Assembly: GCF_003838195.1 (NCBI RefSeq)
Contig: NZ_RCBY01000011.1
Location: forward strand, 1 to 64,000
Source: Okeania hirsuta
Lineage (GTDB): Bacteria > Cyanobacteriota > Cyanobacteriia > Cyanobacteriales > Microcoleaceae
DNA length: 64,000 nucleotides
Direction of reading: 5' to 3'
How positions within the stretch are numbered: the stretch's first letter is position 1; each line of letters begins with the position of its first letter. The notes under the pieces are model-generated. The model did no database searches. It saw only the letters and a program-made list of their open reading frames with translations, and was not told where the DNA came from. Position numbers and translations under genes: made by a program. This document shows, piece by piece, positions 38,661-48,857 of this stretch.

Positions 38661-39905
38661 ATGAAAAAAATTGATATTGTCATCCTCTCAAATGGCCCGG
38701 GAGAATTAGTTACTTGGGTGCGACCTGTTGTACAACAGTTACGACAACAGGCAAATACTGATATGAGAATTTCTGTCATTCTCTCACCTTGTCCCCATGC
38801 TACCGGGAAAGAAGCAGCGATAGCTCTTTCCTATCCAGAAATAGACCGAGTACAACCCGCAGAATATTTTTGGCGTTTTTTGCTTCAGGGAAAAACAGCG
38901 GAAAATTGGCATTGGCATCCCCAGGGAATAGTTTTATTTTTAGGAGGCGACCAATTTTTTACTGTTGCGGTAGGAAAACGCCTTGGTTATCGTACTGTTA
39001 TTTATGCTGAGTGGGATGCTAGATGGTGGCGCTGGATAGATAAATTTGGCGTAATGAAGCCAGAAGTTGCTGCTGAAGTACCATCAAAATATGCCGATAA
39101 GTTTACAGTAGTGGGAGATTTGATGGCGGAGGTAACCAGTAATATAGATTTACCAACAACAGAGGAAAATATTGTTGAGTATATTGGGTTATTGCCTGGG
39201 TCGAAACCTACCAAGTTATCTTTGGGCGTACCTTTAACTTTAGCGATCGCTCAACATCTTCACAAAATACGCCCGCAAACGAGATTTATTATTCCAGTTG
39301 CTCCTACTCTGGAATTATCTACTTTAGCCAGTTTTGCCGACTCTCGAAAAAATCCGGCAGTTCAAAAAATGGGTGGTGTTAAGGCAAAATTATTAATTCC
39401 TCCAAACTCTGAGACAGAAAATCCTAAATTGGTGACACCTACAGGTCTAGAGGTGGAATTAATAACGCGCACTCCTGCTTACGATCTACTTTCCCAATGC
39501 CGTCTTTGCTTGACCACAGTTGGTGCTAATACTGCTGAGTTGGGTTCGTTGGCAATACCGATGATTGTATTATTACCCACCCAACAACTTGATATTATGA
39601 GAGCTTGGGATGGTTTGCCTGGGTTGTTAGCAAATTTACCGGGGGTAGGAGCTGCTTTTGCTGCCGGAATTAATTGGTTAGTGTTGCGCAAGGGACAACT
39701 GTTTGCTTGGCCGAATATTTGGGCAAAACAAGAAATTGTGCCGGAGTTAGTAGGGAAACTGACACCAGAAACAGTAGCAGAATTGGTATTAGATTTTTTG
39801 AGTCATCCAGAAAAATTAGCAGAAATGCGCGATCGCCTTAGAAGTGTTAGAGGTCAACCGGGAGCAGCACAAAAGTTGGCTGAAATTGTGTTATCGTTGC
39901 TATAG
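38661..39905 (+). CDS. Lipid-A-disaccharide-synthase-like (LpxB-related) glycosyltransferase
   Basis: 414 aa. The N-terminus DIVILSNGPGELVTWVRPVV and later blocks GLLPGSKPTKL, TTVGANTAELG and PMIVLLPTQQLD follow the GT-B fold of LpxB relatives. This cyanobacterial group is usually called LpxB-like, and its acceptor is not known. True LpxB makes the lipid A disaccharide from UDP-diacylglucosamine. Whether this protein does so is uncertain because the family is separate from the canonical enzyme. It has no membrane helix. A partial copy of its 5' end lies 1.07 kb upstream. A 7-bp gggaaca array begins just after the stop. Confidence 0.75.
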   Translation: MKKIDIVILSNGPGELVTWVRPVVQQLRQQANTDMRISVILSPCPHATGKEAAIALSYPEIDRVQPAEYFWRFLLQGKTAENWHWHPQGIVLFLGGDQFFTVAVGKRLGYRTVIYAEWDARWWRWIDKFGVMKPEVAAEVPSKYADKFTVVGDLMAEVTSNIDLPTTEENIVEYIGLLPGSKPTKLSLGVPLTLAIAQHLHKIRPQTRFIIPVAPTLELSTLASFADSRKNPAVQKMGGVKAKLLIPPNSETENPKLVTPTGLEVELITRTPAYDLLSQCRLCLTTVGANTAELGSLAIPMIVLLPTQQLDIMRAWDGLPGLLANLPGVGAAFAAGINWLVLRKGQLFAWPNIWAKQEIVPELVGKLTPETVAELVLDFLSHPEKLAEMRDRLRSVRGQPGAAQKLAEIVLSLL

Positions 39906-40376
39906 CACTACGCGCTAGGGAATAGGGAACAGGGAACAGGGAACAGGGAACAGGGAATAGCAAATTGTAAAAAGGTTTTAGGATTGACAAATGTCCTAAC
40001 AAATTCTTGTAGTGCTATATAGCAGGGAAGAGGGAAGAAAGAAATTTTGACATAATTACTAAATCTTCTCGGAGATTAGCTATACTTTTTCACCATCTAC
40101 GTCATATTGCTTTTGAAGACTATCGTTTTTTGGTAGTGGTACATTGTAATGGTATAGACAGTGGGAGCATCTTGCTCCCTTTCTAAGTTTTGCTTGTCTC
40201 CACTTAATAATTACAGCACTTTTGAGAAAGCATGAGGTACAGTTTAATACTATTCCCTATTCCCTAAACTCGTAAAACTTTGTACCTCATCAACTCAAAA
40301 ACTGCTGTCATATAAAATCCGGACAGTAATCACAAAATTACTTTATCTTAATACAGGTGTTTTATTGAATACGAAT
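39906..40376. other. Repeat-rich gap between convergent genes
   Basis: It holds a gggaaca tandem array (about 39916-39956), a gtgggagcatcttgctccc palindrome (about 40161) and AT-rich filler. No gene is seen. Confidence 0.6.
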
Positions 40377-41252
40377 TTAAAAATTAATGCTATTCAAATC
40401 CTTTCTTTCTCCTGACTCCTGACTCAGTCCTCCTGACTCCTCAGCAATTTGTTTTGGTTGCCGAAATTTATAAACGTCCTGAATAACCTGCACCCAACCA
40501 TCCGTAAAAGCCTCAATAAGGCGATCGCCTTTTTCTTTCGTTGCCACTTTGGCATCACCCAACACCCCACTACAACTTAACTCCTGCGTTAACCAAGCAA
40601 AAGGCAACTGCCCCTCCATACTTAACATACTGTCTTCTGGCAAATCTTGAGGATATTCTGTTACTGCCTTATCCATTTTTACCATATCCGGCAAGATTGA
40701 CAACATCATACTGGTTTCCCCATCTCCTGCATGAATTCCCAATTCCATTTCCTTTGGCGTAAACAATTCTTTGCTAGGGTGAGGTATGCGCCAAGCAAAA
40801 AGCGGAAATAGCAAAAAATCCTCATATTTCTGGTGCAAGTCTCGCGCCACAATTTCGATAACTTGTGGTTGTCCGCCATGAGCATTCAAAAATACCAATT
40901 TACGGAACCCAGAGCGATAGATACTTTCAGCCATTTCTGTTAATACTGCCATCAAAGTCTGGGCGGTGAGAGTAATAGTACCCGGAAAATGCCAATGTTC
41001 GTTAGATTTACCGTAATATTGAGTAGGCAAGGCGTATGCAGGAATATTGGAGTCGAGTTTAGCAAGAGCTTTACCTGTAATAAAAGTAGCGATCGCCGAA
41101 TCAACAATTATAGGTAAATGGAAGCCATGTTGTTCAATAGAACCCACTGGTTGAATAATTACTACATTTTCTTTATTTGGCATTGTTTCAATATCTTGCC
41201 AGGTGAGATAGGGAAAAAATCTTTCTGGTGGAATAAAATTGTGCATCATCAT
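40377..41252 (-). CDS. Creatininase-family amidohydrolase
   Basis: 291 aa. The N-terminal VVIIQPVGSIEQHGFHLPII motif, with Glu and His metal ligands, followed by VDSAIA, then FLNAHGG (metal and substrate loop) and IHAGDGETSMML near residue 155, define the creatininase superfamily. These metal-dependent enzymes open cyclic amides; cyanobacterial members are of unknown substrate and creatininase activity itself is unlikely. The last ~18 residues (SQESGERKDLN) are encoded by a dispersed cctgact repeat, so the C-terminus has been extended by repeat DNA. Start ATG 41252; a second ATG follows immediately. Confidence 0.88.
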   Translation of the reverse strand: MMMHNFIPPERFFPYLTWQDIETMPNKENVVIIQPVGSIEQHGFHLPIIVDSAIATFITGKALAKLDSNIPAYALPTQYYGKSNEHWHFPGTITLTAQTLMAVLTEMAESIYRSGFRKLVFLNAHGGQPQVIEIVARDLHQKYEDFLLFPLFAWRIPHPSKELFTPKEMELGIHAGDGETSMMLSILPDMVKMDKAVTEYPQDLPEDSMLSMEGQLPFAWLTQELSCSGVLGDAKVATKEKGDRLIEAFTDGWVQVIQDVYKFRQPKQIAEESGGLSQESGERKDLNSINF

Positions 41253-41768
41253 TAATAGTTAAATAAATTATCATTAATAATTTAAGTGAACTTGTTCAAG
41301 AAACTTTTGTCAATCTTATCGCGCTACGCGTAAGGCAACAGGCAACAGGCAACACAGGAATACAAAAGGGTTTCAGTTTCTATTCATGTCAAACACCTTA
41401 ATGTATAGCGATATATAGTTTAGTGCCCAAAACTAAGGGTAGTCCTGCTCGCGTAATGGTAGATGGGGATGAACAACGGCGCTTCATGGGAGCATCTTGC
41501 TCCCACTGTTTTTGTCCTTGACCAAAATAATGACAATAGACCACAATTACAATCCACCACCACCAAACCAAGTTCTAAATATTCAAACACTGGTATAGCA
41601 ATGTGCGCTGGGATATTTACAAATTACAGGAACTGTCCAATAGCTAAAAGTCTTATATTATTGGTTTTTTATTCCCCTTGTTGCCTGTTGCCAGATGAGC
41701 TGTTGCCTGCGCACAGCGCTATATATGTTATAAATATGCTATAAATAGTACTTAATTTGAAACTACTC
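41253..41768. other. Repeat-rich divergent spacer
   Basis: It contains caacaggc tandem copies (about 41333-41355), a cctgctcgcgtaatggtag block shared in reverse with the unit at 55960, and a tgggagcatcttgctccca palindrome (about 41488). The frame at 41463 is repeat-derived. Confidence 0.6.
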
Positions 41769-42728
41769 ATGGCTTACGAACACGAAAAACAAATAGCAAT
41801 TGAAGCTGCTCTAGCAGCAGCTAAACTCTGCGAACAGGTTCGTGGAAATATTCCACCTGCAATGGAAAAAGGTGATAAAAGTCCGGTAACTGTTGCTGAC
41901 TATGGCGCTCAAGCGTTGATTTGCAAAGCCTTGGGTGAGACCTTTCCAGACGATCCAGTGGTAGGAGAAGAAGACGCCACTGAATTACAAACTCCAGAGA
42001 TGGCAGAAAATTTGACAAAAGTGACAAATTATGTAAAAGAACAGATAGCAGATGCTACTCCAGAACAGATAGTACAATGGATTAACCAAGGTAACGGTAA
42101 AGTCGGACCTCGTTATTGGACTTTAGACCCCATTGATGGCACAAAAGGGTTTTTACGTCAAGACCAATATGCAGTAGCGTTGGCATTGGTGGAAGCAGGA
42201 GAAGTTAAGGTAGGGGTGTTAGCTTGCCCAGCGATGCCAGTAGAAAATAATCAACCAGGGATGTTGTATGTAGCGGTTCGGGGTGAAGGAGCAGCAATGA
42301 TGCCAATAGCAGGAGGTGAATTTACTCCTATTCATGTTGTGAAAGCGGGTGATACTACTAATCTCCGGTTTGTGGAAAGTGTGGAAACTTCTCACGGCGA
42401 CCAAGACCGTCAGAATGCAGTAGCGAAAGCTGCGGGTATTACTGCGCCTTCTGTACGGGTAGACTCTCAAGCAAAGTATGGTATTGTGGCATCTGGGCAA
42501 GCTGCTTTATATTTGCGTTTGCCTTCACCGAAGTCTCCTAACTACCGGGAGAATATTTGGGATCATGCTGCCGGAGCGATCGTTGTGGAAGAAGCTGGAG
42601 GACGTGTTTCCGATCTTTATGGTAAACCGTTAAATTTTGCTGATGGAGCGAAGATGGTTGATAACCGTGGTGTAGTTGTTAGTAATGGGATAATTCACGA
42701 TCGAGTTTTAGCTGCTTTGCAAGAATAG
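41769..42728 (+). CDS. 3'(2'),5'-bisphosphate nucleotidase (HAL2/CysQ-like)
   Basis: 319 aa from ATG 41769; a TTG-initiated frame from 41757 adds four residues and is less likely. Inositol-monophosphatase-superfamily metal motifs are all present: GEEDA (metal Glu), DPIDGTKGF (the D-P-x-D-G-T signature) and WDHAAGAIVVEEAGG near the C-terminus. The spacing and the DKSPVTVADYGAQ block match the HAL2-like branch, which removes the 3' phosphate from PAP made during sulfate assimilation and sulfotransfer. A true inositol or fructose-1,6-bisphosphatase is less likely. The gene is monocistronic, with gaaggaa repeats after its stop. Confidence 0.88.
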   Translation: MAYEHEKQIAIEAALAAAKLCEQVRGNIPPAMEKGDKSPVTVADYGAQALICKALGETFPDDPVVGEEDATELQTPEMAENLTKVTNYVKEQIADATPEQIVQWINQGNGKVGPRYWTLDPIDGTKGFLRQDQYAVALALVEAGEVKVGVLACPAMPVENNQPGMLYVAVRGEGAAMMPIAGGEFTPIHVVKAGDTTNLRFVESVETSHGDQDRQNAVAKAAGITAPSVRVDSQAKYGIVASGQAALYLRLPSPKSPNYRENIWDHAAGAIVVEEAGGRVSDLYGKPLNFADGAKMVDNRGVVVSNGIIHDRVLAALQE

Positions 42729-43289
<561 letters not shown>

Positions 43290-44720
43290 CTATTCCCTCA
43301 AATCTGTCAATTTACTAACCTCTGAACTTCTACTATCTTTTAACAAAGTTTCAATATTTTTTGCCATCCGAGTTTGCTGCTCTAACTGCTTTGTTGAAGA
43401 GAATAAATCACCTAATCCATTAATAATTTGTTTAAGACTTTTCCTAAATCTATCATCCCCAGTTAAATCATCTAAATCTGATGTCATTTTCTGCACATTC
43501 TGAAATGTTGCTCTAGCTGAATCTAATGTTTGTTGCAACATAATTATATTTGTAGAACTATTTAAGTCAGTAGAAATATCTCGTAGATTAGCAGAAGTTT
43601 CTACTGCATTTGCTGATAATATTTCTAAATTACCAATCAATTCTCCTCTTTCTATATCGCTAACTATCGGACTTAAACTTTCCATTAACACTGCTAACTC
43701 TTCCGTCGTTTTTTCAATATTATCTAAAGTTGCTATAAGAGTAGAACGATTTGTATTAACAATTGAATTAACCTGCTCTGCTGTTAAACTAACTTTCTTC
43801 GCTACTTCCTCTACAGAATTTGCTGAAGCTATCGCTGCCTCGGAAACTTTTGCTGTAGATTCTTCCATGGCTTTAGTCACATTTGCTATTCCATTGGAAA
43901 TTTCATTTACTTCTCTTTCTACAGTTTTAGTCAGGCTATCCAAATCTCTCTCTACAGTATTAGTCAAACCACCTATTTCCCCTTCCAAAGTATTAGTCAA
44001 ACCACCTATTTCTCCCTCTAAGGTTTGAGTCAAACCACCCACTTCTGCTCTAAGAATCCCTGTTATTTCATCTACATCTTCTCTTAAATATTGACTTATA
44101 CCTTGCATTTCTCCTCTAATAGTTTCTGATAAATCAGCCAGTTGTTTTGCTAACTTAGAAGCCTCTTCAGAAGCATTAGCTGTATTTTCAGCAATTATTT
44201 TAACATTACTAAATAACTCTGGGTCACTGTATAGATCGATTAAACGTATTCCTGCTCTTAATAATTGCTGTATTTCTACTCCTGCTTGCCCCTGTAAACG
44301 ATCATTATTACAGATAATTATTTCCGAACAATTAGAGGATAAAGGACCAGCAGAAATTTCTGATTCTGGTATTCTACCTCTAGGAGTAATATCTATCACT
44401 GCAGTACCAATAAATGAAGATGTATTTGCTTGAATAAACACATCACGAGGAATAATTAAATCTTCAGGTTTAATTTCTAGACTAATATCTACTCCATTTG
44501 GCCCTGGTTTAATTCCTACTACCTGTCCTACATTAATACCTCGATATCTAACTGATGTGCCTAATTCCATACCAGATGCACTTTCAAATTCTACTATGAC
44601 CTTATAACTACGTTGGCCTAAGTTTACTCCCTTCAACCAAAGCACCAATACACCAAATAAACCTAATCCTAGCAAAGTTAATAAACCAACTGAACCTTCT
44701 CTAGCTGTTCGCGATCGCAT
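43290..44720 (-). CDS. MCE/MlaD-family lipid transport protein
   Basis: 476 aa. A single N-terminal membrane anchor (VGLLTLLGLGLFGVLVLWLK, about 11-30) is followed by one MCE domain (about 36-115) with SGMELGTSVRYRGINVGQV. The rest is long helices and coiled coil, including four near-repeats of G-G-L-T-x-T-L-E-G-E-I around residues 225-265. MlaD proteins form hexameric rings that carry phospholipid between membranes, here plasma or thylakoid and outer membrane. The ATPase gene lies 93 bp upstream in the same direction. The permease (MlaE) is not in the window. Confidence 0.9.
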   Translation of the reverse strand: MRSRTAREGSVGLLTLLGLGLFGVLVLWLKGVNLGQRSYKVIVEFESASGMELGTSVRYRGINVGQVVGIKPGPNGVDISLEIKPEDLIIPRDVFIQANTSSFIGTAVIDITPRGRIPESEISAGPLSSNCSEIIICNNDRLQGQAGVEIQQLLRAGIRLIDLYSDPELFSNVKIIAENTANASEEASKLAKQLADLSETIRGEMQGISQYLREDVDEITGILRAEVGGLTQTLEGEIGGLTNTLEGEIGGLTNTVERDLDSLTKTVEREVNEISNGIANVTKAMEESTAKVSEAAIASANSVEEVAKKVSLTAEQVNSIVNTNRSTLIATLDNIEKTTEELAVLMESLSPIVSDIERGELIGNLEILSANAVETSANLRDISTDLNSSTNIIMLQQTLDSARATFQNVQKMTSDLDDLTGDDRFRKSLKQIINGLGDLFSSTKQLEQQTRMAKNIETLLKDSRSSEVSKLTDLRE

Positions 44721-44813
44721 AGTTTCCCCAAAATTATCAATAAGCTGTGACGATTTAAAGATTTTAGCTATTAACCAATAGTGATATAATCTAATCCATT
44801 ACTTTTTCAGACA

Positions 44814-45638
44814 TTAATCTTCTACTTGTAGCTTTTGCCTCTTAGTCAAACCTCTATCCAAGACCTGAATTGGCCCATCTACACTACCTGTAAAAAATTG
44901 TTGTACCAAAGGATTGTCCACCACATCAATTTCATTTACAGTACCAATCCACTGCACCTTACCCTGATAAAGAAATACAATTCTGTCTGCTGTGCGACGA
45001 ATGGTACTATGTTGATGAGTAACCATTACATAGGTGCTACAACCACCATCTACAGATTGTAAGTGACGTACCAAATCTTCAATTACAGTAGAAGCGATGG
45101 GGTCCAAACCTGCAGTTGGTTCATCATACAATAATATTTCTGGGTCATCATGAGGATTTTCTGGATTAGTCATAATTGCCCTAGCAAAACTCACTCGTTT
45201 ACGCATTCCACCAGATAACTCTGCCGGATAGCGATCGCCAATATTACCCAACCCCACCATTTCCAATTTCTGCTGCACCAACTCCTGAATCTGGGAATGT
45301 GGTAACTTACTCTGTTGATACAAAAGAAAACCCACATTTTCTTCTACTGTCAGGGAGTCAAACAGAGCAGCATTTTGAAAGACCATACCAATAGTAATTG
45401 GATCTTTCAAATCATCCATCCATCTAACTCGTCGCTGTCCCTGGACATAAACTTCTCCAGCATCAGGAGTCAATAAACCAGCAATAATTCTCAGAACTGT
45501 GGATTTACCAGTTCCAGATGGACCAATGATTGCCAATGCTTCCCCGCGATAAATTGTTAAGTCTGTTTGATCTAAAACAACATTAGACCCGAATGATTTA
45601 CTAACTCCTTTCAGTTCGATTATAGGTTCGTGGTTCAT
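44814..45638 (-). CDS. ABC transporter ATP-binding protein, MlaF-like
   Basis: 274 aa. Walker A GPSGTGKST, Q-loop FQNAALFDS, signature LSGGMRKR and Walker B LLYDEPTAGLDP are intact, with the H-loop in VMVTHQH. The MKR-after-signature pattern and the ~25-residue C-terminal tail are typical of MlaF/TGD3-type ATPases that energise MCE lipid transport. The MlaD gene directly downstream supports this. In plants the homologous TGD complex imports lipid to chloroplasts, so a role in cyanobacterial membrane lipid traffic is likely. Confidence 0.92.
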   Translation of the reverse strand: MNHEPIIELKGVSKSFGSNVVLDQTDLTIYRGEALAIIGPSGTGKSTVLRIIAGLLTPDAGEVYVQGQRRVRWMDDLKDPITIGMVFQNAALFDSLTVEENVGFLLYQQSKLPHSQIQELVQQKLEMVGLGNIGDRYPAELSGGMRKRVSFARAIMTNPENPHDDPEILLYDEPTAGLDPIASTVIEDLVRHLQSVDGGCSTYVMVTHQHSTIRRTADRIVFLYQGKVQWIGTVNEIDVVDNPLVQQFFTGSVDGPIQVLDRGLTKRQKLQVED

Positions 45639-45890
45639 CGTTTATACTTAACAGTCCACAATAAAGTATTGGTCTTAAAAAAGCAGCAAGTATAGCGCTA
45701 CGCGCAAGGCAACAGGCAACAGGCAATAGGCAACAGAGAAATACAAAAGGGTTTCAGCTTCTATTTATGTCCTAAACTTAATGCGTAGCGCCATAACAGA
45801 TTTTGTTGGCAGTATAGCAAGGGGGCATAATAAAAGTCTCAAACTTTGAGATTTAGTCAGCTTTTCTCTTCTAAACTTTGCCTTCTGTTA

Positions 45891-46127
45891 TACCATTTTC
45901 AAAAAATAATGTTACAAATACTGTAAGTCAAGAAAAAGCAAGAAGGTTTTAGTTATCTAGGTGATTAGTTATCTAGAGCAGAGGGAAGAAGAAATAAGTA
46001 AGAAAAAATTAACAATTAATGATATATTTTCTCTCTCTAATAAAAATCAGTTTTGACAAAAATAGAGTAATTCTATACCAAGATGCTCTATTATTTGTAG
46101 CAAATATTTATCGTGGCTGCTGTTATA
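45891..46127 (+). mobile_element. Diverged ATACCA-ended MITE-like copy
   Basis: The left end ataccattttcaaaaaataa and then tgttacaaata is identical to 424-454. The right end (atttgtagcaaatatttatc) matches the family but the last bases differ. The interior is rearranged. Confidence 0.5.
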
Positions 46128-46262
46128 GCAAGGAACGAGCTGGTGTTTGACTTATGCTGATAATGAACAGTAAGACAGAGAAATACTTTTTCCACTATTG
46201 CCTGTTGCCTGTTCTATATATATACTGATTTGATTAAATCTCCTTAGTTTATCTTCCTTAAC

Positions 46263-46345
46263 AAAATCATTGGGTCGCGTAACCCCGCCTTTTAAGGCGA
46301 AATGTTTTTGGAGGGTTGCTCAAATCCCCGTTACAAAAACAACTT
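46263..46345 (+). repeat. Dispersed ~85-bp repeat with GC-rich core
   Basis: Contains gggtcgcgtaaccccgcctt, ttaaggcgaaatg and ccccgttacaaaaacaactt. Reverse copy at 32131-32216. The gccttttaaggc core can form a hairpin. Confidence 0.75.
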
Positions 46346-46526
46346 CTGTACGGGCGTTAGCTGACGCATAGCTCCGCTAACGCCCCTACTGACTTCTGAC
46401 TTCTTTAAGGCATTTCATCTCAACACAATTTAGTTCTGAAGCGCCATAATACTGCCAGAATCTTCTTTATTGTAGATAGTATTTTTGTACAAATTTGTCC
46501 TTAATCAAGCTAAGGCTAATATTGCT

Positions 46527-47939
46527 ATGTCAACTAGTTTAGTAAAGAAAACCCTACGCATCTTTCTCAAAAGTAATTTTTTTATTGCAAAATCTGATCA
46601 GACTAACTCTCAGGTAATTGGCCAATGGTTTAAGTGGCTAGCTCCAGGATTATTTATCAAGCGGTGGTTACTCTTGAGTGCTGCTGGCGTACTACTGACT
46701 AGCTTAGGTCTATCAATATGGACGGGAATGACTCCAATTTTTTACACCCTACGGCTACTTAAAGAATTTTTGGGGTGGGTGACGACTATAGTTCCTAGTT
46801 ATATTTCCGGGCCAATAATTATCTTTGCTGGATTACTTTTTATCTTCTGGGGTCAAAATCGTAGTATTAATTCCATTACTCAGGTGTTAATACCAGAGGG
46901 AGAGGAAAAACTGGTGGATCGCTTACTTGCCCATCGACGATTAAATCGAGGTCCAAAGATAGTTGCTATTGGTGGGGGTACAGGTCTTTCTACTTTGTTA
47001 AGGGGTATCAAAGATTACAGTGCTAATATTACTGCTGTTGTGACGGTGGCAGATGATGGTGGGTCTTCTGGTAGGTTGCGCCGAGAGATAGGGGTACTAC
47101 CACCAGGGGATATTCGTAATTGTTTGGCAGCTTTGGCTAATGAGGAAAAGTTATTAACTGAGTTGTTTCAGTATCGGTTTCGTGCTGGTGATGGTTTGGT
47201 GGGACATAGTTTTGGCAATCTTTTTCTTACGGCAATGAGTGAAGTGACTGGTGATTTGGAGCAGGCCGTAGCTGCTAGTTCTCAAGTTTTGGCTATCAGG
47301 GGTCAGGTTTTACCTGCTACTCTTACTGATGTTAATTTGTGGGCAGAATTAGCTGATGGGCGACGTATTGAAGGCGAGTCTAATATTACTGAGGCCAGGG
47401 GAAAAATTGTCAAAATTGGCTGTACTCCTGAACATCCTCTGGCTTTGCCCAAAGTGTTACAGGCAATAGAAGAAGCTGACTATATTATTATTGGCCCTGG
47501 TAGTTTATATACTAGCGTGATTCCTAATTTATTAGTGTCTGAAATTGCTGAGGCGATAATGCTCCGCACCGCTAACGCGAACGCTTCTAGAAATATTCCT
47601 AGTATTTATGTTTGTAATATTATGACTCAGCCTGGAGAAACTACTGGATATACTGTGGCTGACCATATTCGTGCTATTGATGTTGCTGCTGGTAAACGAT
47701 TATTTGATACTGTTTTAGTGCAGGGAAAAAGTCCTTCAGCACAAGCATTAGTTCGTTATGCTCAAGAAGATTCTCATCCTGTTTTTCTTGACCGTGAAGC
47801 TGTTAGAAATTTAGGAAGGAAAATTCTTTTGACTAATGTGATGTATGAGGATGAAGAAACTGGTTTTGTTCGTCACGATTCGATGATGTTAGCGCAGGTA
47901 TTATTAGAGTGGTATGAGCGTATTAAATTTAATAAATAG
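46527..47939 (+). CDS. yvcK: YvcK/CofD-like protein (gluconeogenesis factor) with membrane anchor
   Basis: 471 aa from ATG 46527; the TTG-initiated extension to 46485 is not needed. Two N-terminal hydrophobic segments (about 40-62 and 78-110) precede the YvcK domain, as in other cyanobacteria. The nucleotide-binding [28 protein letters not shown] and [11 protein letters not shown] motifs are complete. YvcK proteins bind UDP-sugars and influence carbon metabolism and cell shape. An insertion of about 12 residues ([10 protein letters not shown], near 47551-47590) in a conserved stretch is encoded by a GC-rich palindromic repeat and is absent from the relatives I recall. tsaE starts two bases after the stop. 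Confidence 0.9.
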   Translation: MSTSLVKKTLRIFLKSNFFIAKSDQTNSQVIGQWFKWLAPGLFIKRWLLLSAAGVLLTSLGLSIWTGMTPIFYTLRLLKEFLGWVTTIVPSYISGPIIIFAGLLFIFWGQNRSINSITQVLIPEGEEKLVDRLLAHRRLNRGPKIVAIGGGTGLSTLLRGIKDYSANITAVVTVADDGGSSGRLRREIGVLPPGDIRNCLAALANEEKLLTELFQYRFRAGDGLVGHSFGNLFLTAMSEVTGDLEQAVAASSQVLAIRGQVLPATLTDVNLWAELADGRRIEGESNITEARGKIVKIGCTPEHPLALPKVLQAIEEADYIIIGPGSLYTSVIPNLLVSEIAEAIMLRTANANASRNIPSIYVCNIMTQPGETTGYTVADHIRAIDVAAGKRLFDTVLVQGKSPSAQALVRYAQEDSHPVFLDREAVRNLGRKILLTNVMYEDEETGFVRHDSMMLAQVLLEWYERIKFNK

Positions 47940-47941
47940 TT

Positions 47942-48430
47942 ATGAATAAAGAAGTTTTTTTTTCACTACAAAATACTGTCGCAACTCACAATATTGGTAA
48001 AAGTTTAGGGAAAATTTTGCCTGCTGGTAGTGTGATTTTATTGGAGGGAAATTTAGGTAGTGGTAAGACGACTTTTGTTCAAGGTCTTGGTGCTGGTTTG
48101 GGAATCAAAGAAACAATTGATAGCCCTACTTTTACTTTGATTAATGAGTATTTTTCTGGCAGAATACCTCTTTATCATTTTGATTTATATCGTTTAGAAA
48201 GTTCTGAGATTGAAGCTTTAAATTTGGAGATTTATTGGGAGGCTTTGGAAGTACCTTTGGGTATTGTCGCCATTGAATGGGCTGAGAAGTTGGTTTATTA
48301 TCCTCCTAATTTTTTGCGAGTTTATTTAAGTTTTTCTAATGTAGGAGATATTTGTGAACAAACGCCCTGCGCACGCCATGCTAAATTGATTTCTATTGGT
48401 AAGTTTGATTTGGATTTGGATAAAATTTAG
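47942..48430 (+). CDS. tsaE: TsaE, tRNA t6A biosynthesis ATPase
   Basis: 162 aa. The P-loop GNLGSGKTTF, the SPTFTLINEY switch, YHFDLYRLES and the Trp-containing VAIEWAEKL motif are all typical. TsaE hydrolyses ATP to recycle the TsaB-TsaD complex that adds threonylcarbamoyl to A37 of ANN-decoding tRNAs. The gene starts 2 bp after yvcK, so the two are co-transcribed. Near the C-terminus, CEQTPCARHAK is encoded by a short GC-rich repeat (aacgccctgcgcacgccatg), apparently an in-frame insertion in a surface loop. Confidence 0.93.
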   Translation: MNKEVFFSLQNTVATHNIGKSLGKILPAGSVILLEGNLGSGKTTFVQGLGAGLGIKETIDSPTFTLINEYFSGRIPLYHFDLYRLESSEIEALNLEIYWEALEVPLGIVAIEWAEKLVYYPPNFLRVYLSFSNVGDICEQTPCARHAKLISIGKFDLDLDKI

Positions 48431-48857
48431 GTTCTAAAACTTACTAAGATAATTCTACATATGATTATATACTAAATTACTGTTTTAGCTGGTAGGTACT
48501 TTTATCAGAATTAGATAGTTTAGAGAAAAAATACATTGAGGAAATTAAGCCACTACAAAATGATACTAAAGTTAAGGAATATCTGCCAAAAAAAAGCCCG
48601 AAACTTTCTGAGTTGCAGGGACTCTTAAAATTAGCTAATACTCCTTTATAAAGGTTTGGGATTAAGAATATAGTTTGGATGACAGATAGATAGATATTAA
48701 CGTCTTCAAAAATTAATGAGCTAGTTATGGTTTGCTGAAAAAGTCTTTTTAAGGAGTGGGGGAGCGGGGGAATAGGGGAGTGGGGGAGTAATTTTTTTGC
48801 CCTTCAAGTCAACTAAAAGTCAAGCAAAACTTCAAAAAAAGTCGTTATGAAAATTAA
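48431..48857. other. Intergenic region with gene remnant and MITE fragment
   Basis: A short coding remnant (48496-48651) is followed by a MITE left end (about 48728, ggtttgctgaaaaagtcttt) with gggggag repeats. No intact gene is seen. Confidence 0.55.
48496..48651 (+). pseudogene. Unrecognised short coding remnant
   Basis: An open stretch without start codon reads VLLSELDSLEKKYIEEIKPL and QNDTKVKEYLPKKSPKLSEL before ending in TPL-stop. Helical amphipathic pattern and normal codon use suggest the tail of a decayed gene. A stop lies immediately upstream. I cannot name the family. Confidence 0.3.

Larger units (their letters stand above)
45639..46526. other. Repeat-rich divergent spacer before yvcK
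   Basis: It contains a caacagg run (about 45708-45735), an ATACCA-ended MITE-like copy (about 45891-46127), the ~85-bp dispersed repeat (46263-46345) and a GC-rich cgttagctgacgcatagctc palindrome block (about 46353-46385). No gene is seen. Confidence 0.65.

Noticed and set aside
41463-41744. 93-codon frame upstream of the nucleotidase
   Set aside because: It is built from dispersed repeats, including the tgggagcatcttgctccca palindrome, and shows no protein-like pattern.
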